Assembly (NCBI RefSeq): GCF_000340215.1
Contig: NW_006921532.1
Span: 1,343,337 to 1,407,336, forward strand
Reading direction: 5' to 3'
DNA length: 64,000 bases
DNA from: Pseudocercospora fijiensis CIRAD86
Taxonomy: Eukaryota > Ascomycota > Dothideomycetes > Mycosphaerellales > Mycosphaerellaceae
Positions 43,065-53,538 of the stretch are shown here, one piece after another. Each line of letters opens with the position of its first letter. Within the stretch, counting starts at the first letter, position 1. Under the pieces are notes generated by a model. It made no database searches. It was not told the origin of the DNA and saw nothing but the letters and a program-made list of their open reading frames with translations. Position numbers and translations under genes: made by a program.

Positions 43065-44939
43065 ATGCAGACTCTAACGATTGTTGCTGCACTCGTTGCT
43101 TTTATAGGCTTTGCGTTCTTCAGTCTGCTGAATGCAGCCCGGTCATCACATCCTTGGAAGACAAAGGCATCTGAGCCACCTGGACCTGCTCTTGTGCCAT
43201 GGATTGGCCGAATTCACGATCTGCCCATCCAACTGATGTGGCTCAAGTTCAAAGAATGGGCTGACCAATATGGACCTATCTACCGCACGAAGATGTTAGG
43301 TACAATATCTAGAATACCGATCCCTTTCCTCTGCCAGGTCGCTAAGGTATGACAGGCGCGACCTTCATTATCATCAGCGACGAGAAGATCGCAGAAGACC
43401 TTCTCGTCAAACGCGCAAAGGTCTTCTCCGATCGGCCTGAGATGAAGTCACTCTTCGATTCAAAAAGCACAACTGGAACGATGGAGTATTTACCCTTGAT
43501 GGGCAAGAATGGTGCGCAAAACGACAACGCCTCGATCGGCTCGTCCACTAATATCACTTGTTAGAGTACTGGGCTCGCCAGCGGAAGTTCACACATTCTT
43601 ACTTGACCGAAGCAACTAACGCTCGTTATTACGGAATCATGAATCACGAGACCAAGCGCTGGCTCAAGCGACTCCTAGACGACCCGGACAACTTCGGCTT
43701 TCAACTCGAAGACATGGCTTCTAAGGTCATGTGCCAACTGACATGGGACGATGACAGTCTTTCAGAGGCCATGACTCCCAGCGCTTGGGGCTTGCTCACG
43801 CAGATGAGCCCAGCAGGACCGATCACCAACGTCATCACACCTCTCTGGGACTACCTACCAGAAACAATCAATCCTTGGAAGAGAACGGAACGCAAGAGAC
43901 ACGATGAGCAGCAGCGATGGTGGATGGACAACCTTGTTAACGTCCGAACGAAGCTTGCCAAAGGTCTTGCTCGCCCGTCCTTCACGCGAACGTACCTCGA
44001 AGGTCTTCAGAATGGAAAGACTGGAGGCCTGTCCGGCGACTACGAAGCATCTTCTGCGATTGGCATGATGGCACTCGTCGGCGTCTTCACTGTCGCAGGA
44101 CCGTTGTACTACTTTTTGCTTGCTATGGTCTACCACCCCGAATGGCAGCGAAAGTGCCAGAGAGAGATCGACGAGGTTTGCAAAGGACAGATGCCCGACA
44201 TCTCGGATATGCCAAATCTGCCAGTCCTTCGCGCTTGCATCAAGGAGACAATGCGCTGGCGACCGAACGTCCCAACTGGCGTTGCGCACGAAGCAGAGGC
44301 GGACGACTTCTATGAGGGTTGGCTAATTCCCAAGGGCGCCCGTATCCTGCCTCTTGATTTGTGAGTAGGCGCCCACAGATCTGCGAAATTAGTTCACTGA
44401 CATCATGATCCAGCGCATTCATGCGCAACCCCGAGAAATACCCAGATCCAGAAGCCTACAGACCAGAGCGATGGCTCGAAGCTGGCTGGCCCACATTTAA
44501 AGAACCGTTGACCCAATACCCCACAATCATGGGCATGAGCTCTTTTGGATACGGTCAAAGACAATGTCTTGGTCAATCCGTGACGCGCGATGAGACTTTG
44601 GTTGCATGCGGAGGTCTTCTTTGGGGCTACAATCTCAAGAAGAAACTCGACAGCAACGGCATTGAAATAAACCCTCCGCTCGACAAGAGCAATTCGCTCC
44701 TCATCGTCAAACCCGACCCTTTCGAAATGGCTTTCGAACCACGAAGCGACAGCCGACGAGACGAGATCCTTCAGAACTGGAAGAAAACCGACCTTGAAGA
44801 CAGGACCGCGCGCGCCGCCTTCATCTCCAAAGCAACGGAGTCGGAAAAAGCTTCGGCGGTGCCTTGTCGCGTAGATTCTATGGATCCTGCGAATGACTAC
44901 TTCAAGGTCCAACACGCCACAGTCGCGGCCACGGCTTGA
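43065..44939 (+). CDS. Cytochrome P450 monooxygenase
   Basis: Membrane-anchored haem monooxygenase. Four exons: 43065-43299, 43356-43511, 43565-44360 and 44414-44939, introns of 56, 53 and 53 nt, 570 aa. An N-terminal helix (LTIVAALVAFIGFAFFSLL) is followed by the Pro-rich hinge EPPGPALVPWIG. Also visible are the ExxR helix KETMRWRP, the PERW segment and the haem loop FGYGQRQCLG with ligand Cys at about residue 447. Odd: the I-helix reads VGVFTVAGPLYYF and lacks the usual AGxDTT acid-alcohol pair, which I recall as a trait of a particular fungal P450 group. The C-terminal ~60 residues extend beyond the haem domain. With the divergent flavin monooxygenase it may form a small catabolic or secondary-metabolic unit; substrate unknown. 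Confidence 0.93.
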
Positions 44940-45809
44940 GGAAGCTATAGTAATTGCGCTGGCGACTGCGATAGATAGGGAGTTGGTGGCTTTGGCTCTA
45001 CTGCGTCAGGCGTATATGTCACCTTGAAAGGTATCCCGAGAGCTTAAAGAGTCGCATAACTAAGCTTGAGATTCTCAATAATCGCTGAAGTGAAGAGCTA
45101 CACTGTATATCACGATACCCACCACATGTTTTGCTTAGACGAACGCATCTGCCGCATGATGGAAGTGCGTTTGGTCGATTCCTTGTCAGACTCGCGTCGT
45201 CGTGAGTTGTTTGTTGTTGAAGATTCATGATCTGTACTGGCGACGAAACATGTTCGCACATGTACTCGTGTCTTGCTTATTCTAGCCCTGAAGGCGGCGT
45301 CTCATTTGTGCTGAACTTCGACGCAGCGTCCACGCATCACGGCATCGGCACAGCAACCTCAAGCACCGCCTGTCGCCCACCTTGGAAATCAGCACGCTGG
45401 CCCCTGACAGTATGTGCACAGCTGAAGCGCAGGCTGCCGAATACTTTTGTTGATCATGATGGCCTGCCAGTGATGAGCCACTAAGTCATAGAGAATTCGC
45501 AGTGCTGGTTCGGGCAAACACAGCGCGACCGATCCTGATATTCTAATGCCTTTCATGGTGCGGCTGATGCCAGACTCGAGCCTCGACTTGTGTGGCATTG
45601 GAGAAGTGGCCATACCAGCGGTTGCCACGCCACTCCCATTTGGGGAAGGCAGCGCGCTCGGCATCAGATTGATCCCTTTCATCGTCGCAGTGCGGGCGTT
45701 GCTGCAGTGACAACCGCGATCGACCATGTCTAAACACTTAGCTGCATGAATTGCAGAGCCTCACTGTCCCTACGAATCCACTCCATGAACCTAGCCGACG
45801 TACAGCAGG
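44940..45809. other. Spacer with transcription-factor remnant
   Basis: 870 bp between the P450 and the SIN-component gene. The only recognisable feature is the Zn2Cys6 remnant on the minus strand (45019-45261). The last ~80 bp is the leader of the SIN-component gene. Confidence 0.5.
45019..45261 (-). pseudogene. Possible Zn2Cys6 zinc-cluster fragment
   Basis: An 80-codon open frame contains RPNALPSCGRCVRLSKTCGG followed by YRDI. This resembles the second half of a fungal Zn2Cys6 cluster (C-x2-C-x6-C then GYRD). The first half (C-x2-C-x6-C with basic residues) is missing upstream in all frames I read, and no downstream regulator domain follows. It may be a decayed pathway regulator beside the P450, or coincidence. 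Confidence 0.35.
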
Positions 45810-46761
45810 ATGGAGTCGCTGCTCTCGCTCTCGTTCGATAACATATCATCAAGAGACGGCCACAAGATTCGCAAAGGCCTCCGACAGATCGAGGGTCTTC
45901 TAGCACAGATATGCCTATCGAAAGCCAGCTCGCGGTCGCCGCATAAGAGGAAATCCTCCGCGTTGGAGCTTGACCGCAAACCAAATGTCACAAAGCAGTT
46001 GGGCGAGCTGCGACACGATCCGGCGTTTCGAGAGTTCTTTCGATTACAGGAAGGCTTTCAGTGGAATGGTAAGCCCAGCCCAGCACCATCCTCAGAGACG
46101 ACTCTAATGCGACGCAGTGGCTTCCAGGCTCGTTCAGACACTTGAAACACTCATGGGCATGGGAAACCCATCAGAGACCGACCTCCTCATTCTGCAAGCA
46201 CTAGACCTGTTGCAAGGCATCCTCATGCTGCATCCACCATCGAAGTGTCTCTTCAGCCGCGAGAGCCACATGAACCTCCTCCTCGATCTGCTCGACTCGA
46301 TGAATCCTCCCAAAATCCAGTCTCAAACGCTCCTCGTTCTGGTCGCCGCTCTGCTCGACATGCCCCGAAACACTCGAACCTTTGAATCGATCGATGGCTT
46401 GCTCACCGTGACGAGCCTCTTCAAGAGTCGGTCCACCACGAAGGAGGTGAAGATGCGCTCCCTCGAGTTTTTGTACTTCTATCTCATGCCGGAAGCGGCA
46501 CTCTCACAGGCGTTCACGAGCGCGAGTGCACCCAATACTGCCGTCTTGCAGCGGGGAACGGAGATCAAGAGTTTCACTGCTCTCGCATGTCATGCTCGAA
46601 CACATTCAGGAGATGCTATGGACATGGACGATGACGAGGACATGGATGCCAGATCGACTGAAGACAAGCAAATGATGCTGGGGCAGTATCTTAGCAATGT
46701 TGAAGAGCTGGTACAAGATCTGCACGAGAGTGGACCATTCGGAGGCGTGGAGCCAGTATAA
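45810..46761 (+). CDS. Septation initiation network component Cdc14 (Sid1 partner)
   Basis: Fungal protein of the SIN/MEN-like pathway; in fission yeast it binds and supports the kinase Sid1 at the spindle pole body, driving septum formation. Two exons, 45810-46068 and 46118-46761 (49-nt intron), 300 aa. Recognised by the all-helical, armadillo-like family pattern: MESLLSLSFDNISSRDGHKI, RKGLRQIEGLLAQICL, FREFFRLQEGFQWN then LLILQALDLLQGILMLHPPS and SLEFLYFYLMPE. An acidic stretch (MDMDDDEDMDAR) lies near the C-terminus. It has no phosphatase motif and is not homologous to the CDC14 phosphatase 6.5 kb to the left. Confidence 0.92.
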
Positions 46762-47681
46762 GCTGGGTTTTGCATTTTGGGACTTTTTGCATGGCGCTGG
46801 GGGGTCTGTTCTGTCTTCAGGCGAAGACGTTTCTGCATACGAGCTGGCACTTGGAACTTTCTCGCAAATACTTCTTGAGATACCATTCGGTGTTCATGGT
46901 TTGGTACGTCTGGGTAGACAGTTGTCATGTCTTGGAGATACCTCGGGCGTTAGAAGGGGGCGATCGGGCACACTTGCTCGTTTGTTTGACGATGCCGCAG
47001 TCAGAGTGGCGGAATACGGGCGGCAATGCAATGCAATGAAAGGTGCCTGGAAATTACGGTCCTCGTACTGACAATCACACATCTTTTCATGTGGCGCAAG
47101 GCGTGTATCTGTTCCATTTTGCGTCAATGTTGCAACCCCATCCAATATGGGCCGGTGGACTTGAATCCTGCTTGTGGAACAATTGGAAACCAGGATGTTT
47201 GGCACGACCCTCTTTGCACCAGATAGTGACCATGGACCGTGGTTTGACAGTGCTCAAGAAGATGGGAACGGCGTATTACATGATCGTACTCTACTCTCGT
47301 GTGGGACTGCACTGGAAATGCCGAGAGCGGCGCCCGTCCAAGCTCCGCCATGGCATACACACGCCCGAGGAGAATCTTGGTCGTAGTTCGGTCGGAGGTG
47401 GACTCTGTCAACGCGTATACGTGCATGTTTCGGCCAGAGCGGGGTCACGCGGCGTGAGCCGAGCGGAATGGGGTCCGCGCTTGTCCAAGATCAAGCTTGG
47501 CTTGGCGTCTTTGCTTTGAGGCTGTGTCGACGATGTTGAGTCCAGAGCACCTCTTCTCGCCAAGACATCCTGACCATCTGTCTTGCTGCGGTGCCTTCGC
47601 CGCGACATCCGTGGGCACATTCCCAGAGGCGCAGCGCCTGTCAATCTCTTCAAAAGCAAGCGGTAGGCCGCAACTTTCCTT
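46762..47681. other. Intergenic region upstream of calcipressin
   Basis: 920 bp without a supported gene. Open frames in this stretch show no recognisable protein features. The right end is the calcipressin promoter and 5' leader. Confidence 0.45.
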
Positions 47682-48557
47682 ATGTGTCAGCCAGACAACG
47701 CAGATTCACCCGAGCAAGTCTCATCACAATCACAACCCTCGACAGCACCCGCCAGCAACGTCTCCAACAACGAACAGATGGCCACTATGGCTGTGCATCC
47801 ATCTCCGACACCATCGCCTTCATCGTCTGGAAGGCGACATTCCCCAAATCTCTCCATCGACCTTTCAGATCTACCACCGCTGTCAAAGCCATCGCCGCCC
47901 AGCAATACCCTTCTCATCACCAATCTCGAGTCGCTCGAAATCTTTGCGGCATCGAATCTCGAAAGCATACGAGCAGCGATCAACCAGCATGCACAGATCC
48001 ATACCTTCTCGCCCTTGAAGAGTTTCCGCCGCATAATAGTGAGCTTCTATACGACTGAAGATGCCGTCAATATCAGACAAGTCCTCGATGGCGAAACAGT
48101 ACTGGGACATAGAGTGCGAGTCTACTTCGGCAAGGACACCAAGATCAACGTTGAGGATCAACATCTGCAAGCTCCAGAGAGTGGCAAGCTGTTCTTCATT
48201 TCTCCGCCCCCAAGTCCTCCGGTCGGTTGGGAGTCACGCAATGAAGACCCGCCAAACAAACAGGTGCACGCAGAGGATCTAGCTGTCGCACTTGCCAATC
48301 TTCGCGCTCAGCCAACTGCGGACGAGGCTCTGTATGAGGACACGCAAGGCAAGTCGCCCATATCGCCAAACACCAACGGAAGGTCGAGAAGTTCCACCTT
48401 GGTCTTTGATCCGCAAGAGCACGGTCGTTCACCAGATCTACCTGCCATCGCTGTCGAAGACACTACAGATAGCCCGATGCCTATCAGCCCGATGGAAGGA
48501 GTTGAAAAGAAGTTCCCACACACTGCGCGACCGCCGGTTGAGTTGATGGAACAATAA
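47682..48557 (+). CDS. Calcipressin (regulator of calcineurin, RCAN family)
   Basis: Binds and tunes the phosphatase calcineurin in Ca2+ signalling. Intronless, 291 aa. After a Ser/Pro-rich N-terminus the RRM-like domain begins with NTLLITNLESLEIF and includes LKSFRRIIVSFYTTEDAVNI. The family signature follows as KLFFISPPPSPPVGWESRNE (about residues 168-187), where the SPPxSPP serines are GSK-3/MAPK-type phosphosites in characterised members. Downstream HAEDLAVALANL is also conserved; the C-terminus is Ser/Pro-rich. Confidence 0.93.
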   Translation: MCQPDNADSPEQVSSQSQPSTAPASNVSNNEQMATMAVHPSPTPSPSSSGRRHSPNLSIDLSDLPPLSKPSPPSNTLLITNLESLEIFAASNLESIRAAINQHAQIHTFSPLKSFRRIIVSFYTTEDAVNIRQVLDGETVLGHRVRVYFGKDTKINVEDQHLQAPESGKLFFISPPPSPPVGWESRNEDPPNKQVHAEDLAVALANLRAQPTADEALYEDTQGKSPISPNTNGRSRSSTLVFDPQEHGRSPDLPAIAVEDTTDSPMPISPMEGVEKKFPHTARPPVELMEQ

Positions 48558-49206
48558 TGAAGCATGATTTTAAACGAAGATGGTTTGGTGGAATGCAAAG
48601 CGCGGCGTTTTGGAGGGCCTAGGATCGCAAACAGGCGACGTGCTGCGAGTGCATATGTGCACCCAGATATGCATGATTAATGAAAAATAGCTTGAATATG
48701 GTTTGCCCGTTCTCGTATCGCTGCAAATCGACAGGATGGTTCCGAGAAGATTGCTCCTGTTATAGTCAGCAATTCCTGTGCCCGCCCACTCAATCGGATA
48801 GCAAACGCAAATGTTTTCTATTGTTGCTGTGCCGCACTCGAGGGCGAAACCATTATGTAGTATATACTGCTTTCCTTGTCCACTGTATATCTGTCTGCGC
48901 ACTATTCAATGCACCATTACATTTGCCCTCGAATGCTATGAGTTGAAGACAGTTGCCTCGACTTTCGCCACCGAGTCGATCTTGGCTTCACCAAAACTGA
49001 GGTGCGGCATTCCATATTCACGTGCGCTCACTATAGTCACAACTGAATTAGAGCTTCTGTCGAAGCCATGGTCTTTCTACTTAAGCGCACACTCCCAGGT
49101 CACCTAAGTGCAGAACGGAAATTGCGATTGATATCGGGTTGGTCTGCCGCTTGAGCAAGGCACTTCAACGCAGCATCGAAACCGCGCCACAGAACTGCAA
49201 GGAACA
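48558..49206. promoter_or_regulatory. Spacer upstream of myotubularin gene
   Basis: 649 bp without a supported gene, containing the calcipressin 3' UTR and the promoter of YMR1. Nothing specific recognised. Confidence 0.4.
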
Positions 49207-52038
49207 ATGGACGTCAAGGCATCAAAGCACCTCAAAATCCGCAACGTGACGGTCATCCAGAAGGGACAGCGGCAGCAGGGCACGTTGCGCCTTGAAGCGT
49301 ACCACCTCACTTTCAGCTACGTTCCAGCCCAGAGGGTCGAGCTTTCTGCCCAGAGAGCGGCGCACAACACAGCCTCTTCGCCAGGAGCTGGTGAGAAGAA
49401 GACAGAATCAGCAGACTCCCTTCAAAGCTCGAAACGAGCGACCAGTGCTCGAGAGTCAAGTGACTCAACCTCCAAGCATGGGGCGCCAGACCACAGACCC
49501 AGGGAAAAGACAATATGGATCTCCTATCCGCTCATCAACAGCTGTCTGCTCTCGCCAAGCCATTCGCAGAGCAACGTAGCTCGGGAGAGAAGCAATCATC
49601 TCGACGACCGTGGCTCCGATGGGGGTGATTTTCCTCCCGTGTACGGCACCAGTTCATATGCAAGACCTTCCACGGACTCGGCACGACTGGCGCCCTATTC
49701 CTCCCCCCAAAGATCAGTGTCTCCAAATCCCAACAATGGAAACGCGGCATCGAGTAACGCCAGAAGTCGGGAGACACGTTTACGGATACGGTGCCGGGAC
49801 TTCAAAATGTTTGCTTTTATATTCTACGATGACGCCCAACGCTCCGCTGATGACATGGCACGTGAAGTCTTCTATGCACTCCGCGATCGATGCTGTGTGG
49901 AACGAGTGCAGGACTTGCACGCATTCCATTTCAAAGCACCGCAAGAAGAAATCGCAGTCGGCGAGTTTGCCTACGAAGCTCGACGAGAATTTTCCCGCAT
50001 GGGCATCGGCAGCAAAGCAGTCGAGGGACCTGGGAGTGCATGGCGTATTACTGAGATCAATGCCGACTACTCTTTCTCCCCAACATATCCCAAAGTCCTG
50101 TGCGTTCCACACTCAGTGAGCGATAATATGCTCAAGTACGGAGGCCCATTCCGATCGAAAGCCAGGATACCCGCACTCACCTACCTGCACTCAAATGGTG
50201 GCAGTATAACCCGTTCCTCGCAGCCAATGCCCGGGTTTACGGGGAAACGTAATCCGCAGGATGAGAGACTGGTCTCGGCCATCTTTGCAAGTCACACAGG
50301 ATCGCATCAGTCGCACACAGATTCACCGCCACGACTTTCCAGGGACGTGCCAGAATCATCCTTCGAGGTCGATGATTCAAACACAGGAAGACTCGAGAAA
50401 GACACTGCGGGCCTGTCGCTTAGTCAAAGTGAGAGTGCACTTGACGAGAAATTCGTCGAGCACGAGTCTCTACCCAGACCAAAGGTATACGGGAGCACAA
50501 GGCGAAACATGATAGTAGACGCCCGGCCAAAGATTAATGCTCTGGCAAATCGTGCGGGAGGTGGTGGCATGGAGGACGTTGCCAATTACCGCGCGTCGGA
50601 CGGCTCTCTTCCGGAGCGTATATTTCTTGACATCCCAAACATTCATGTCATGAGAAAGTCTCTAGAAAAGGTGGTGGAGAGTTTCGCTACCTCGGACATA
50701 ACGGATCTCAGACCAGATCAAGAGGCCTTGCGCAAATCTGGTTGGCTACGTTACATCGCAGCCCTTCTTGATGGAGCAAAGATGGTCGCCAGAGCTGTAG
50801 GCTTAGGCGGCAGTCACGTTCTACTGCACTGTTCGGATGGCTGGGACCGCACTTCGCAAGTCGCCGCGATCGCAGAAGTAATGCTTGACCCCTATTATCG
50901 AACTCTCCAGGGCTTTGTGACTCTTGTTCAAAAGGACTTCCTTTCCTTCGGCCACAAGTTCGAACATCGAAACGGAATTCTAGGAAGCGAAAAATGGTTC
51001 GACATTGAGAATGAAAGGGTGGTGCCTCCACGATCGAAAGAAAACACTAGCGCGGATCCCAAAGGCATCAATACCTTTGGGTCAAAGGCGATTTCTGGGG
51101 CCAAGAACTGGTTTGAGAAAAGTCGAGACAGTATCTTTGGCCAAGCAAATGATAGTCGAAGCAGTCTTGATGGCGCTGGTTCTCGACCACCTTCACCGCC
51201 TGCCAATCCAGTCCTCCACGCGCCGGCGAGTACAAGTACAGCGAAAGATCGCGAACACAAGATCAAGGAAGACGAGATTGCACCGATTTTCCACCAATTC
51301 CTGGACGCCATTTTTCAACTTCAACACCAGTTTCCCAACGCCTTCGAATTCAACGAGCGCTTCCTCGTACGACTATTCTATCAGACTTACGCCAGCCAGT
51401 ATGGCGAGTTCCTGTTCAATAACGAACGGGACAGGTCTGAAAATGAAGATCGCTTTGCATCAGTGTGGCCACACTTCTTTTCAAGAAGGCGGGAGTTCAT
51501 CAATCCAGATTATGTTCCCAAGGTCGACGATCCTCTCCTATTCCCAGGCCAGAGCGTCGAGATTCGGTGGTGGAGCAACCTTTTCGGGCGGAAAGATGAA
51601 GAAATGAACACACCTCGCTCCCTCGCTCCGCCAGACGCCGATGCATATCTCCCAAGCTTTGCTGTGCAGCCTTCTGAGCTGTCGCTTCCAAGTGATGACT
51701 CCACAGCAGATGAGCGGCAGATCCAAGAGACCCGAAGTGTTCCCAGCTTTGATACTATGCGAAACGCTATCACCTCGGCATTCACCTCATTCCAGATGCC
51801 AGAAGTCAGCAGCTCGGCCCCTCCTAGACCGATACTAGAACAACGGGAAACTGATGTCGAGGTTCTTGCTCAGTACGCTGGTGCGAATCAGAAGGCAGAT
51901 TCCAGTGAAGGTTCATCAGCTCAAATGGAAACGAATGATGATGAGGTCTCTACGGAACAGCAGGGAGTGAAAGGTGCTGAGGGGAGTAGCGGACTTGATG
52001 CTACTGCTTTTGCACAGGGAAGCGCTTATAGAGATTAG
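49207..52038 (+). CDS. YMR1: Myotubularin-type phosphoinositide 3-phosphatase Ymr1
   Basis: Dephosphorylates PI3P (and probably PI(3,5)P2) on endosomes and vacuoles. Intronless, 943 aa. A PH-GRAM-like N-terminus, interrupted by a Ser-rich insert, ends in RIRCRDFKMFAFIFYDD. The myotubularin phosphatase domain has WRITEINADYSFSPTYPKVL, FRSKARIPALTYLH and KINALANRAGGGGMEDVANY. The catalytic loop HCSDGWDRTSQ has Cys at residue 542 and Arg at 548. Next come LVQKDFLSFGHKFEHRNG and QLQHQFPNAFEFNERFLVRL. The active-site Cys-x5-Arg is intact, so this is an active-type rather than pseudo-phosphatase member. The longer inserts, relative to the yeast protein, lie in disordered loops. Confidence 0.95.
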   Translation: MDVKASKHLKIRNVTVIQKGQRQQGTLRLEAYHLTFSYVPAQRVELSAQRAAHNTASSPGAGEKKTESADSLQSSKRATSARESSDSTSKHGAPDHRPREKTIWISYPLINSCLLSPSHSQSNVARERSNHLDDRGSDGGDFPPVYGTSSYARPSTDSARLAPYSSPQRSVSPNPNNGNAASSNARSRETRLRIRCRDFKMFAFIFYDDAQRSADDMAREVFYALRDRCCVERVQDLHAFHFKAPQEEIAVGEFAYEARREFSRMGIGSKAVEGPGSAWRITEINADYSFSPTYPKVLCVPHSVSDNMLKYGGPFRSKARIPALTYLHSNGGSITRSSQPMPGFTGKRNPQDERLVSAIFASHTGSHQSHTDSPPRLSRDVPESSFEVDDSNTGRLEKDTAGLSLSQSESALDEKFVEHESLPRPKVYGSTRRNMIVDARPKINALANRAGGGGMEDVANYRASDGSLPERIFLDIPNIHVMRKSLEKVVESFATSDITDLRPDQEALRKSGWLRYIAALLDGAKMVARAVGLGGSHVLLHCSDGWDRTSQVAAIAEVMLDPYYRTLQGFVTLVQKDFLSFGHKFEHRNGILGSEKWFDIENERVVPPRSKENTSADPKGINTFGSKAISGAKNWFEKSRDSIFGQANDSRSSLDGAGSRPPSPPANPVLHAPASTSTAKDREHKIKEDEIAPIFHQFLDAIFQLQHQFPNAFEFNERFLVRLFYQTYASQYGEFLFNNERDRSENEDRFASVWPHFFSRRREFINPDYVPKVDDPLLFPGQSVEIRWWSNLFGRKDEEMNTPRSLAPPDADAYLPSFAVQPSELSLPSDDSTADERQIQETRSVPSFDTMRNAITSAFTSFQMPEVSSSAPPRPILEQRETDVEVLAQYAGANQKADSSEGSSAQMETNDDEVSTEQQGVKGAEGSSGLDATAFAQGSAYRD

Positions 52039-52284
52039 AAACGAAGGCTGGGGGGACATGATGATACCTACCCTTCCATCAATCCATTTCCAGGCTTCTC
52101 CTCACTTTCTTTCCACATATTGACTTTTCATCCTCGAGAATGCACGATTTGCCAGTTCTGGTTCCTAACAGCCCGATCCATCATCCTGCCTAGGTACCGA
52201 AAGAAATTATCAATACAATTAACATTTTCCTCAAAAAAAAAAAAAAAGTTCCAGATTCTTTCAAATCTCCATGCCCCACCTTCT
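52039..52284. other. Convergent spacer YMR1 / low-complexity gene
   Basis: 246 bp of facing 3' UTRs with an A15 tract at 52233-52247. No gene seen. Confidence 0.4.
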
Positions 52285-53538
52285 CTATAACCTCTTAAAA
52301 AACCCCATCACACTCTGCCTCTTCTTCAACCTCTCCTGCCTCTGAATAATCTTCACAGCATCAGCAATCAAATGCTCTCCTCCCCCTCCTCCTCCTCCTC
52401 CTCCCGAAAACTTGCTGCGCTGGCGTGTAGCAGCAGCATCTTTCTCCAAATTCGATCGCGAATCTTTCTTCACTGGTCTTCGATCTGATGATGATGAGAA
52501 GAGAGTACGACGCACACTCGATCCGGCTTCAGATTTCTGCGACCAATTCGGTCGATCATGTGGTGATGATGATGAGAATTGGAATTTCGGGTTTTGAAAG
52601 TGGGTCGTGATGTCGGGGTTGTTGCTGGTGGTGGTAATAGAGTCGTCGGAACGGTGGGGGTGATGGAGGAGTTCATTGTCGAGAATACTTCGCGCGGCTC
52701 GAAGGTCTTGGATCGCGTAGAAGGAAATTGGGCGATGGGGTGGTTCGGTTTCTGGAATTGGGAAGGTGGTGGTGGTTGTGGTGGTATTGTGGCGTGGTGG
52801 TGGGGGTTGGAAGATTTCGATTGTGGTTTGTTGTCCTCTTTTTGTTGCGTCTCCTGGTGTGTAGCGGGATCGTGATCGGCCGCGCTCTTCTTCTTCTTCT
52901 TCCTCCTCTTCATCTTCTCCGTCCTTCTCTGCTGCGATTTTTATGATGCTGTCGGGTGAACTTTCTTGCTGTGTTGAACTGGATCTTCGTTCGGGGATGA
53001 TGACTGCAATCGGTCTGGATCCCCTGGGTATCACTTTGTTTTTGCGTACAGGGTGGCCCTCTTTTGGCTTGTCTTCGCCTGTAAACATCGAATCCCGCTT
53101 CGGTTGCTCGTCGTAGGCATCACCCTTCTGGCTTTCGTCATGTGCTGTCGATATCGATCCTTGTCGGGAGGTCTCTGTCGCATGTTGGGGTTCTTGAATC
53201 GGTTGCAAATGTTTTCCATAGTGTCTTCGCTTCCCAGGTTCGGGTTCCATAGACGTTGCAGTGGCTACGAACTGTGTAGCAGCGCTTCGTGGAACATAAT
53301 AGCCGTTCCGGACAGCGTTTCTCTTTTCTTTCCGGAGCCGATAGGCGTCTTGTTCGCGCTTGAATTCTTGAAGTTTACTGCACAGCAGCGATGTATCAAG
53401 AGTGTCTTTGTGCATCCTCTGTTTCGTACAAGCTTCACTATGGACCAGACCCATCTTAACAGCGTTGACCTACGACGGGTCAGTGAAAGAAGGATTGGAC
53501 ACTGCTACCGATCATCTTACCGTTGCGTCGGCCGCCAT
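52285..53538 (-). CDS. Low-complexity protein of unknown function
   Basis: Two exons: 53538-53521 (six codons, MAADAT) and 53469-52285, with a 51-nt intron, 400 aa. I do not recognise a family. The first ~60 residues look structured (VHSEACTKQRMHKD, then a charged helix EFKREQDAYRLRKEKRN). The rest is disordered, with runs of Glu (EEEEEEEEE), Thr (TTTTTT) and Gly (nine or ten in a row), and an end that is basic and helical (VKIIQRQERLKKRQSVMGFF). The Gly and Glu runs come from GGA- and GAA-type triplet repeats and may vary between strains. It could be a fungal-specific scaffold, but no role can be assigned. Confidence 0.7.

Noticed and set aside
22980..53000. GC-skew switches read as replication origins
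   Set aside because: The C-to-G direction follows gene orientation (SEC6 differs in strand from the others), which fits a gene-linked cause better than bidirectional origins.
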